Below are positions 57,207 to 64,000 of a stretch of 64,000 nucleotides of DNA, piece after piece. Below the pieces are notes generated by a model. The model made no database searches. It was given only the letters and a program-made list of their open reading frames with translations, and was not told the DNA's origin. Both the position numbers and the translations under genes were made by a program. Position 1 is the stretch's first letter. Each line of letters opens with the position of its first letter. The stretch covers positions 2,480,001 to 2,544,000 of the forward strand of contig NZ_CP082269.1 in the NCBI RefSeq assembly GCF_019880405.1, given 5' to 3'. Source of the DNA: Enterobacter sp. C2 (GTDB taxonomy: Bacteria > Pseudomonadota > Gammaproteobacteria > Enterobacterales > Enterobacteriaceae).

Positions 57207-58649
57207 ATGTCCAGAAGGCTTCGCAGAACTAAAATCGTTACCACCCTGGGTCCAGCTACCGACCGCGATAATAACCTCGAAAAGATCATCGCTGCTGGCG
57301 CTAACGTGGTACGTATGAACTTCTCCCACGGCACGCCAGAAGATCACAAGCTGCGTGCAGATAAAGTGCGCGAGATTGCGGCAAAACTGGGACGTCATGT
57401 TGCTATTCTTGGGGACCTGCAGGGTCCAAAGATTCGTGTATCCACCTTTAAAGAGGGGAAGGTATTCCTCAACATTGGCGATAAGTTCCTGCTTGATGCC
57501 AACCTCGGTAAAGGCGAAGGTGATAAAGAGCGCGTCGGCATTGACTATAAAGGCCTGCCTGCGGACGTGGTTCCCGGCGACATCCTGCTGCTCGACGACG
57601 GTCGCGTACAGCTGAAGGTCATTGAAGTTCAGGGCATGAAGGTCTTTACCGAAGTGACCGTTGGCGGTCCGCTGTCGAATAACAAAGGCATCAACAAGCT
57701 GGGCGGCGGTCTCTCCGCCGAGGCGCTGACCGACAAAGACAAAGCCGATATCGTCACCGCTGCGCAGATTGGCGTTGATTATCTGGCCGTCTCCTTCCCG
57801 CGCTGCGGAGAAGACCTGAACTACGCGCGTCGCCTGGCACGTGATGCAGGCTGCGATGCCAAAATCGTTGCCAAGGTTGAGCGTGCGGAAGCCGTCTGTG
57901 ACCAGGACGCGATGGACGACGTGATCCTCGCCTCTGACGTGGTGATGGTGGCCCGTGGCGACCTCGGCGTTGAGATTGGCGACCCGGAGCTGGTGGGCAT
58001 TCAGAAGGCGCTGATCCGCCGCGCACGCCAGCTTAACCGCTCGGTGATCACCGCGACCCAGATGATGGAGTCGATGATCACCAACCCGATGCCAACCCGT
58101 GCCGAAGTGATGGACGTCGCCAACGCCGTGCTGGATGGTACCGATGCCGTGATGCTCTCTGCCGAGACCGCTGCTGGCCAGTATCCTGCGGAAACCGTGG
58201 CCGCGATGGCCCGCGTCTGCCTGGGTGCCGAGAAGATCCCCAGCATCAACGTCTCCAAACACCGCCTCGATATCCAGTTTGAGAACGTGGAAGAGGCCAT
58301 TGCGATGTCAGCGATGTATGCCGCAAACCACCTGAAGGGTGTGACCGCCATTATCACCATGACCGAGTCGGGCCGTACCGCGCTGATGACCTCGCGCATC
58401 AGCTCCGGTCTGCCGATCTTCGCCATGTCACGCCATGAGCGCACCCTGAACCTGACCGCGCTCTACCGTGGCGTCACCCCGGTGTACTTCGACAGCAACA
58501 ACGACGGCGTGGTCGCCGCCCACGATGCGGTCAATCTGCTGCGTGACAAGGGCTACCTGATCTCCGGCGATCTGGTTATCGTGACCCAAGGCGACGTGAT
58601 GGGCACTATTGGCACCACCAATACCACCCGCATTCTGACCGTAGAGTAA
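57207..58649 (+). CDS. pykA: Pyruvate kinase II
   Basis: 480-residue AMP-activated isozyme, the length of E. coli PykA. TIM-barrel active-site segments: [56 protein letters not shown]. The ATG follows CGGAG. It lies 126 bp after hexR. Confidence 0.98.
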   Translation: MSRRLRRTKIVTTLGPATDRDNNLEKIIAAGANVVRMNFSHGTPEDHKLRADKVREIAAKLGRHVAILGDLQGPKIRVSTFKEGKVFLNIGDKFLLDANLGKGEGDKERVGIDYKGLPADVVPGDILLLDDGRVQLKVIEVQGMKVFTEVTVGGPLSNNKGINKLGGGLSAEALTDKDKADIVTAAQIGVDYLAVSFPRCGEDLNYARRLARDAGCDAKIVAKVERAEAVCDQDAMDDVILASDVVMVARGDLGVEIGDPELVGIQKALIRRARQLNRSVITATQMMESMITNPMPTRAEVMDVANAVLDGTDAVMLSAETAAGQYPAETVAAMARVCLGAEKIPSINVSKHRLDIQFENVEEAIAMSAMYAANHLKGVTAIITMTESGRTALMTSRISSGLPIFAMSRHERTLNLTALYRGVTPVYFDSNNDGVVAAHDAVNLLRDKGYLISGDLVIVTQGDVMGTIGTTNTTRILTVE

Positions 58650-58664
58650 GATCCACCCGCGTTA

Positions 58665-58698
58665 ATAAAAAACCTCTCACATATGAGAGGTTTTTTTT
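58665..58698. terminator. Bidirectional terminator between pykA and lpxM
   Basis: AACCTCTCA/TGAGAGGTT (58671-58679 with 58684-58692), loop CATA, A-run before and eight T after. Confidence 0.9.
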
Positions 58699-58704
58699 CA
58701 TCGG

Positions 58705-59676
58705 CTATTTCCTCGGAAACAGCTCTTTACGCTTGTAGGGCTCCTGTTCGCCCGGCCTGCGTGTCTTAAGCAGCTTTAGGATCCAGGTGTACTGCTCTGG
58801 ATTCGGGCTGACGAGGTGCTCCACCTCTTCATTCATCCGTCTGGCGATAGTGTTATCGTCAGCGTCCAGCAGATCGTCCATCGGCGGTCTGACTACGATC
58901 GTCAGGCTATGCGTCTTGCTGTCATAAACCGGGAACAGCGGCACAACGCGTGCGCGGCAGACTTTCATCAGGCGACCAACGGCAGGCAGCGTCGCTTTAT
59001 AGGTCGCAAAGAAGTCGACGAACTCGCTCTGCTCCGCGCCATGATCCTGATCGGGCAGGTAGTAACCCCAGTAGCCCTGGCGTATAGAGTGAATAAAAGG
59101 TTTAATGCCGCTGTTGCGCGGGTGCAGACGCCCACCAAAACGACGGCGTACCTTATTCCAGACGTAATCAAGAACCTTGTTACCTTGGTTATGGAACATG
59201 GCAGCGATTGGCCGCCCCTGGGAGGCCATCAGCATCGCCGGAATATCCACGCCCCAGCCGTGCGGTACCAGCAGGATCACGTTCTCACCGTTGCGCTGCA
59301 TCTCGTCGATAATCTCTTTGCCCTGCCAGTGAATACGACCAGCAATCTTCTCCGGGCCGCGTATCGCCAGCTCAGCCATCAGCACCATCGACTGGGGAGC
59401 CGTAGCAAACATCTTATCAACAATGGCTTCTCGCTCGGCTACGCTCTTGTCCGGGAAACAGTAGAGCAGGTTAATTTGCGCCCGGCGGCGCGCACTTTTA
59501 CCCAGGCGGCCACCTAAATGACCCAGCTTGCCCAGCAGCGGATCGCGGATCGAGGGCGGTATAAGCGATACGCCTGCCAGCGCGAGAACACCCAGCCATG
59601 CGCCCCAGTAGCGCGGCTGTAGGAACTCCTTTTCAAGCTGAGGAATGTATTCGCTGTTATTTTTTTTCGTTTCCAT
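58705..59676 (-). CDS. lpxM: Lipid A myristoyltransferase LpxM (MsbB)
   Basis: 323-residue late acyltransferase adding the secondary myristate to Kdo2-(lauroyl)-lipid A, giving hexa-acylated endotoxin. One N-terminal membrane anchor (about 21-42), the HxxxxD motif in VPHGWGVDIPAML, and family segments FFATYKATLPAVGRLMK and YTWILKLLKTRRPGE. The start at 59676 (METKKNNSEYIP) equals E. coli. Confidence 0.97.
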   Translation of the reverse strand: METKKNNSEYIPQLEKEFLQPRYWGAWLGVLALAGVSLIPPSIRDPLLGKLGHLGGRLGKSARRRAQINLLYCFPDKSVAEREAIVDKMFATAPQSMVLMAELAIRGPEKIAGRIHWQGKEIIDEMQRNGENVILLVPHGWGVDIPAMLMASQGRPIAAMFHNQGNKVLDYVWNKVRRRFGGRLHPRNSGIKPFIHSIRQGYWGYYLPDQDHGAEQSEFVDFFATYKATLPAVGRLMKVCRARVVPLFPVYDSKTHSLTIVVRPPMDDLLDADDNTIARRMNEEVEHLVSPNPEQYTWILKLLKTRRPGEQEPYKRKELFPRK

Positions 59677-59764
59677 GCATCTTCCGGGAGCCGACAGACT
59701 CGGGTCAGAGAAATAATCAGGTATCAATTAACGTGATAGTTTAGCGAGACCTCTGGCTTCGCAC

Positions 59765-59800
59765 AAAAGAAAAAGCCGGTGCCCATGGGCGACCGGCTTT
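59765..59800 (-). terminator. Terminator after mepM
   Basis: Minus-strand stem AAAGCCGGT/ACCGGCTTT (59792-59800 with 59772-59780) with an inner GCCC/GGGC, followed by TTTTCTTTTG. Confidence 0.82.
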
Positions 59801-59822
59801 CATAGCGCTTCTTTGGGGCACG

Positions 59823-61148
59823 CTAGTCGAAGCGTAGCTGAGGCATAACCTCTTTCACCTGCGCCAGATAGTCGCGGCGATCGCTGCCGGTCAACCCTTC
59901 GGTACGCGGCAGCTTAGCCGTTAATGGGTTAACCGCCTGCTGGTTGATCCACACCTCATAGTGCAAGTGCGGGCCGGTTGAGCGACCGGTATTACCCGAG
60001 AGTGCGATACGATCGCCCCGCTTCACCTTCTGGCCATCTTTCACCAGTAGCTTGCGCAGGTGCATATAGCGCGTGGTATAGGTCCGACCGTGACGAATCG
60101 CCACGTAGTAACCTGCCGCACCGCTGCGCTTGGCCGTGACGACTTCGCCATCGCCCACCGCCAGCACCGGCGTGCCCTGCGGCATGGCAAAATCGACGCC
60201 TTTATGCGGAGCAATGCGGCCGGTCACCGGGTTCAGACGACGCGGGTTAAAGTTTGACGATACGCGGAACTGCTTAGAGGTGGGGAAACGCATAAAGCCT
60301 TTCGCCAGCCCGGTGCCGTTCCGATCGTAGAATTTGCCATCTTCAGCGCGGATAGCGTAGTAGTCTTTACCATCTGAGCGCAGACGTACGCCAAGCAGCT
60401 GGCTCTGCTCGCGCTTGCCGTCGAGCATTTCACGCGACATCAGCACCGAGAACTCATCGCCCTTTTTCAGCTTGCGCAGATCTACCTGCCACTGCATGGC
60501 TTTGATCACCGAGCTAATTTCACCGCTGTTCAGGCCCGCTTCTTTGGCGCTGGCAACAAAACTGCTGCCAACCGCGCCTTTCAGCGTGGTGTTAACCCAG
60601 TCGCCCTGCTGAACTTCACTGCTCATTTTAAATGCGCCGCTCTCCGTGCGGTCGTAGGTGCGGGTTTCACGGCGCGACATCTCCCAGGTCAGGCGCTGCA
60701 GATCGCCATCGGCGGTGAGCGTCCAGGAGATTTGCTGGCCGATCTTCAAATTACGCAGCTCTTTATCGGCGCTGGCGAGCTGGGTGACATCGCCCATATC
60801 CATACCGTACTGGGTCAGAATACTGCTGAGCGTATCGCCGGTAGAGACAACGTACTCATGCACGCCCGCCTCGTTGCCGGTTTTATCATCCAGCTCATCC
60901 TGGGGGATCTCTTCGACTTCATCAGGCATCGACTGATCGATAGGCTCACTGGCTTCCGGCAGCAGCGAACGGATCTCGCTCTTCTCCAGCTCAATGGCTT
61001 TGACAATCGGGGCAGAGTCGGGGTGGTAGACATAGGGCCGCCAGACGGCGACCGCTAATGTGAGAACAGTAAGCGACCCCAGCATAACGCGATGGGGTCG
61101 GGGCAAATTGTTAAATGCCAGGGCGACAGAGCGGGCTATCTGTTGCAC
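59823..61148 (-). CDS. mepM: Murein DD-endopeptidase MepM
   Basis: 441-residue M23 endopeptidase that cuts peptidoglycan crosslinks to allow insertion of new strands. One N-terminal membrane segment (about 20-38), a LysM domain (about 95-140, VHEYVVSTGDTLSSILTQYG in part STGDTLSSILTQY), and a lysostaphin-type catalytic domain with zinc ligands in HKGVDFAMP and HLHYEVW. One residue longer than E. coli. It is transcribed in the same direction as znuA, 15 bp downstream of it. Confidence 0.97.
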   Translation of the reverse strand: MQQIARSVALAFNNLPRPHRVMLGSLTVLTLAVAVWRPYVYHPDSAPIVKAIELEKSEIRSLLPEASEPIDQSMPDEVEEIPQDELDDKTGNEAGVHEYVVSTGDTLSSILTQYGMDMGDVTQLASADKELRNLKIGQQISWTLTADGDLQRLTWEMSRRETRTYDRTESGAFKMSSEVQQGDWVNTTLKGAVGSSFVASAKEAGLNSGEISSVIKAMQWQVDLRKLKKGDEFSVLMSREMLDGKREQSQLLGVRLRSDGKDYYAIRAEDGKFYDRNGTGLAKGFMRFPTSKQFRVSSNFNPRRLNPVTGRIAPHKGVDFAMPQGTPVLAVGDGEVVTAKRSGAAGYYVAIRHGRTYTTRYMHLRKLLVKDGQKVKRGDRIALSGNTGRSTGPHLHYEVWINQQAVNPLTAKLPRTEGLTGSDRRDYLAQVKEVMPQLRFD

Positions 61149-61163
61149 GTATTCACTTCCTCG

Positions 61164-62108
61164 TTAATCTCCTTTCAGGCAGCTCGCATACTGGTTTGAG
61201 AGTTGTTTCAAAAATTGCGCGTAGCTGGTTTTACTCAGCGCAATATTGGTGCCCAGAGGATCTAAAGTCCCCATTCGCACAGATGTTCCTCTCGCAACAG
61301 ATTCAACGACCGCTGGCCTGAACTGTGGCTCAGCAAAAACGCAGGTTGCTTTTTGCTCAACTAACTGTGTTCTGATTTCATGTAAACGCTGCGCACCGGG
61401 CTGAATTTCAGGGTTAACGGTGAAATGGCCGAGCGGCGTCAGACCATAGTGTTTTTCGTAGTAGCCATAGGCATCATGAAAAACGAAATACCCTTTCCCC
61501 TTCACGGGTGCGAGCTCAGTGCCGACCTGCTTATCGGTTTCGGCCAATTGTGCCTCAAAATCGCGCAGGTTGGCGTCAAGCTTGGCTCGACTTTGCGGCA
61601 TAACTTCCACTAATTTTTGATGGATTGCAACCGCAGCCAGGCGGGCTACCTCCGGTGACATCCAAATGTGCATGTTATACTCGCCATGATGGTGATGTTC
61701 GTCACCATTTTCTCCGTGGTGGTCATGACCTTCATGCTCATCTTCGTCATGCTCGCTGCCTTTCATCAGCAGCGGCTTCACATCTGGCAGCTCGCCAATG
61801 GCCAGCTGCTTCTGCGCGGGCAGCTGCTGGGTCGGCTTCTGCATGAAGGCTTCCATGTCCGGCCCGACCCAAACCACTAAGTCCGCGCTTTGTAAGCGTT
61901 TTACATCCGAAGGACGCAATGAGTAATCATGCTCAGACGCACCGTCCGGCAGTAATACTTCTGTCTGAGTGACGCCGTCGGTAATAGCAGCGGCAATAAA
62001 GCCGATAGGCTTAAGCGAAGCGACAACGGCGGCGTTGGCGGGAGAGAGTGTCAGGCTCATCAGAGCGGTGGAGATTGCAGCGCAAAGAAGCGTATTTTTA
62101 TGTAACAT
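61164..62108 (-). CDS. znuA: High-affinity zinc ABC transporter substrate-binding protein
   Basis: 314-residue periplasmic zinc-binding protein (310 in E. coli). Signal peptide to about residue 26, zinc ligands His60 ([13 protein letters not shown]) and His147 (NMHIWMSPE) plus a third in [14 protein letters not shown], and a flexible His/Asp/Glu-rich loop at 119-142. Start at ATG 62108; divergent from znuC across a Zur box. Confidence 0.97.
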   Translation of the reverse strand: MLHKNTLLCAAISTALMSLTLSPANAAVVASLKPIGFIAAAITDGVTQTEVLLPDGASEHDYSLRPSDVKRLQSADLVVWVGPDMEAFMQKPTQQLPAQKQLAIGELPDVKPLLMKGSEHDEDEHEGHDHHGENGDEHHHHGEYNMHIWMSPEVARLAAVAIHQKLVEVMPQSRAKLDANLRDFEAQLAETDKQVGTELAPVKGKGYFVFHDAYGYYEKHYGLTPLGHFTVNPEIQPGAQRLHEIRTQLVEQKATCVFAEPQFRPAVVESVARGTSVRMGTLDPLGTNIALSKTSYAQFLKQLSNQYASCLKGD

Positions 62109-62138
62109 AATGCGACTAATCATCGTAATAAGTGGGTG

Positions 62139-62159
62139 GAATGTGATATTATAACATTC
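62139..62159. promoter_or_regulatory. Zur operator between znuA and znuCB
   Basis: 21-bp palindrome, left GAATGTGATA, right TATAACATTC, fitting the enterobacterial Zur box in the shared znuA/znuC control region. Confidence 0.9.
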
Positions 62160-62186
62160 TATGACTTGTGCAAGCCCTTAAACACT

Positions 62187-62942
62187 ATGACAAATCTTGT
62201 TTCACTGGAAAATGTATCCGTCTCCTTTGGCCAACGCCGCGTCCTGTCTGACATTTCGCTGGCGCTGCAGCCTGGAAAAATTTTAACCCTGCTGGGCCCA
62301 AACGGTGCAGGAAAATCTACCCTGGTACGGGTCGTGCTGGGCCTGGTAGCAGCCGATTCCGGGACAATCAAGCGCGATAAGGCACTGCGCATTGGTTATG
62401 TTCCGCAGAAGCTGCATCTGGATGCCACCCTGCCTTTAACCGTTAGCCGCTTTTTGCGCCTGCGTCCGGGTACACGCAAAGACGATATTCTTCCGGCCCT
62501 TAAGCGCGTGCAGGCCGGACACCTGATTGACGCTCCGATGCAAAAGCTTTCCGGCGGCGAGACCCAGCGCGTGCTGTTAGCCCGCGCTCTGCTTAACGCG
62601 CCGCAGCTGCTGGTGCTGGATGAGCCCACCCAGGGCGTAGACGTGAACGGCCAGGTGGCGCTGTACGATCTGATTGACCAACTGCGCCGGGAGCTGAACT
62701 GCGCCGTACTGATGGTTTCTCACGATCTGCATCTGGTGATGGCGAAAACCGACGAGGTGCTGTGCCTCAACCACCATATCTGCTGTTCCGGCACGCCAGA
62801 GGTGGTGGCGATGCATCCGCAGTTTATCTCGATGTTCGGCCCGCGCGGTGCTGAGCAGCTGGGCATCTATCGCCATAACCATAACCATCGCCATGATTTA
62901 CAGGGCCGTATCGTACTGCGCCGGGGAAATGGAAACTCATGA
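62187..62942 (+). CDS. znuC: Zinc ABC transporter ATP-binding protein ZnuC
   Basis: 251-residue ATPase of the ZnuABC importer. Walker [10 protein letters not shown] (about 38-46), signature LSGGETQR, Walker [14 protein letters not shown], and a His-rich C-terminal stretch [10 protein letters not shown]. The ATG at 62187 equals the E. coli start. Its stop overlaps the znuB ATG (ATGA). Confidence 0.98.
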   Translation: MTNLVSLENVSVSFGQRRVLSDISLALQPGKILTLLGPNGAGKSTLVRVVLGLVAADSGTIKRDKALRIGYVPQKLHLDATLPLTVSRFLRLRPGTRKDDILPALKRVQAGHLIDAPMQKLSGGETQRVLLARALLNAPQLLVLDEPTQGVDVNGQVALYDLIDQLRRELNCAVLMVSHDLHLVMAKTDEVLCLNHHICCSGTPEVVAMHPQFISMFGPRGAEQLGIYRHNHNHRHDLQGRIVLRRGNGNS

Positions 62943-63724
62943 TTGAACTACTTCTGCCCGGCTGGCTGGCCGGGATAATGCTGGCCTGTGCCGCAGGCCC
63001 GCTGGGCTCCTTTGTGGTCTGGCGTCGCATGTCCTATTTCGGCGATACCCTCGCCCACGCGTCGCTGCTCGGCGTCGCCTTTGGTCTGCTGCTGGACGTC
63101 AACCCGTTTTACGCAGTGATTGCAGTGACGCTGCTGCTTGCCGGCGGCCTGGTGTGGCTGGAGAAGCGTCCGCACCTGGCGATCGATACCCTGCTGGGCA
63201 TTATGGCGCACAGCGCCCTGTCGCTGGGTCTGGTGGTGGTAAGCCTGATGTCGAACATTCGCGTCGACCTGATGGCCTATCTATTTGGCGATCTGCTGGC
63301 GGTCACGCCGGACGATCTGATCATCCTCGGGGTGGGCGTCGCGATTGTGCTTGGCATCCTGCTCTGGCAGTGGCGCAGCCTGCTGTCGATGACCATCAGC
63401 CCGGATCTGGCCTTCGTTGACGGGGTGAAACTGCAGCGGGTGAAGCTGCTGCTGATGCTGGTGACCGCCCTGACGATTGGCGTAGCGATGAAGTTTGTTG
63501 GCGCGCTGATTATCACTTCCCTGCTGATTATTCCCGCCGCGACCGCCCGCCGTTTCGCCCGTACGCCAGAGCAGATGGCCGGAATTGCGGTGGTGGTAGG
63601 AGTGCTTGCCGTCACCGGGGGTCTGACCTTCTCGGCGTTCTATGACACCCCCGCTGGTCCCTCGGTGGTGCTCTGCGCCGCAGCGCTGTTTATTTTCAGC
63701 ATGATGAAGAAACCGGCGCAGTAA
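62939..63724 (+). CDS. znuB: Zinc ABC transporter permease ZnuB
   Basis: 261-residue membrane permease with about eight hydrophobic helices, family ABC-3. [26 protein letters not shown] (in part [17 protein letters not shown]) and [20 protein letters not shown] are conserved. Translationally coupled to znuC. Confidence 0.98.
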   Translation: MIELLLPGWLAGIMLACAAGPLGSFVVWRRMSYFGDTLAHASLLGVAFGLLLDVNPFYAVIAVTLLLAGGLVWLEKRPHLAIDTLLGIMAHSALSLGLVVVSLMSNIRVDLMAYLFGDLLAVTPDDLIILGVGVAIVLGILLWQWRSLLSMTISPDLAFVDGVKLQRVKLLLMLVTALTIGVAMKFVGALIITSLLIIPAATARRFARTPEQMAGIAVVVGVLAVTGGLTFSAFYDTPAGPSVVLCAAALFIFSMMKKPAQ

Positions 63725-63740
63725 AATGCAGCATCCACGT

Positions 63741-63770
63741 GCCCGGTGGCGAGTAGCTTACCGGGCCTAC
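63741..63770. repeat. REP element
   Basis: GCCCGGTGGCGAGTAGCTTA then CCGGGCCTAC: the pattern of an enterobacterial REP (BIME) unit, an imperfect palindrome pairing GCCCGG with CCGGGC. Single copy, between convergent znuB and ruvB. Confidence 0.8.
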
Positions 63771-63787
63771 AAAACCTGCGGCATGCC

Positions 63788-64000
<213 letters not shown>

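Noticed and set aside
59672..59727. N-terminal extensions of lpxM, hexR, edd, eda, ycgM, prc and znuC
   Set aside because: The longer frames add residues absent from the families, while the chosen starts reproduce the known protein lengths.

Overview
The window is ordinary chromosomal backbone from a gamma-proteobacterium of the Enterobacteriaceae. Nearly every protein can be aligned from memory, residue for residue over long stretches, with its Escherichia coli K-12 counterpart, but the divergence and gene order place it outside Escherichia. A Salmonella-type second PBP3 sits between rlmA and cspC, minCDE is joined directly to rnd, and mgrB starts with GTG. An Enterobacter/Leclercia/Lelliottia/Klebsiella-like genus is the best guess; the species cannot be fixed from the sequence alone. 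No rRNA, tRNA, phage, insertion sequence, plasmid function or CRISPR array was seen.

Layout. 1-6.6 kb: ycgB, fadR, dsbB (nhaB missing between them), ycgN-ycgM-ycgL and the division-site operon minCDE. 6.7-13.1 kb (minus strand): rnd, fadD, the lipoprotein yeaY, tsaB and the helicase yoaA. 13.2-19.1 kb: yoaB, yoaH, pabB-nudL, sdaA, and the c-di-GMP phosphodiesterase pdeD. 19.1-24.3 kb: yoaE with an overlapping 46-codon upstream frame, then the mannose PTS operon manXYZ and yobD. 24.3-31.4 kb: the manganese exporter mntP (two MntR boxes plus a yybP-ykoY riboswitch), rlmA, the PBP3 paralogue, cspC-yobF, an extra metallo-beta-lactamase-fold gene, yebO, mgrB, kdgR. 31.6-42.3 kb: htpX, prc, proQ, msrC, the lipid-transport pair letAB, rsmF, yebV, yebW. 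42.3-44.0 kb is the most variable spot: an orphan small membrane ORF and an acyltransferase-3 gene next to the SdsR/RyeA antisense RNA pair. 44.0-50.3 kb: yebY-copD-copC, holE, exoX, ptrB, yebE, yebF, yebG. 50.4-58.7 kb: purT, then the Entner-Doudoroff and hexose block eda, edd, zwf, hexR, pykA. 58.7-64 kb: lpxM, mepM, znuA divergent from znuCB, a REP element and the 3' end of ruvB.

How they fit together. Several regulators lie beside their targets and their operators are readable: HexR at zwf, GntR at edd, Zur at znuA/znuC, MntR at mntP, PurR at purT, LexA at yebG, and Mlc/CRP at manX. Much of the remainder concerns the envelope: MinCDE placement, two peptidoglycan enzymes (PBP3 paralogue, MepM), Prc, HtpX, LetAB, LpxM and MgrB.

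I found no convincing wholly new multi-gene system. The best leads are small: the yoaE overlapping upstream frame, a yobF gene that appears to carry two compensating frameshifts, an altered SxN motif in the PBP3 paralogue, a 17-bp hairpin that would cover the yebE ribosome-binding site, and the two accessory insertions (28.9-29.9 kb and 42.3-43.6 kb).
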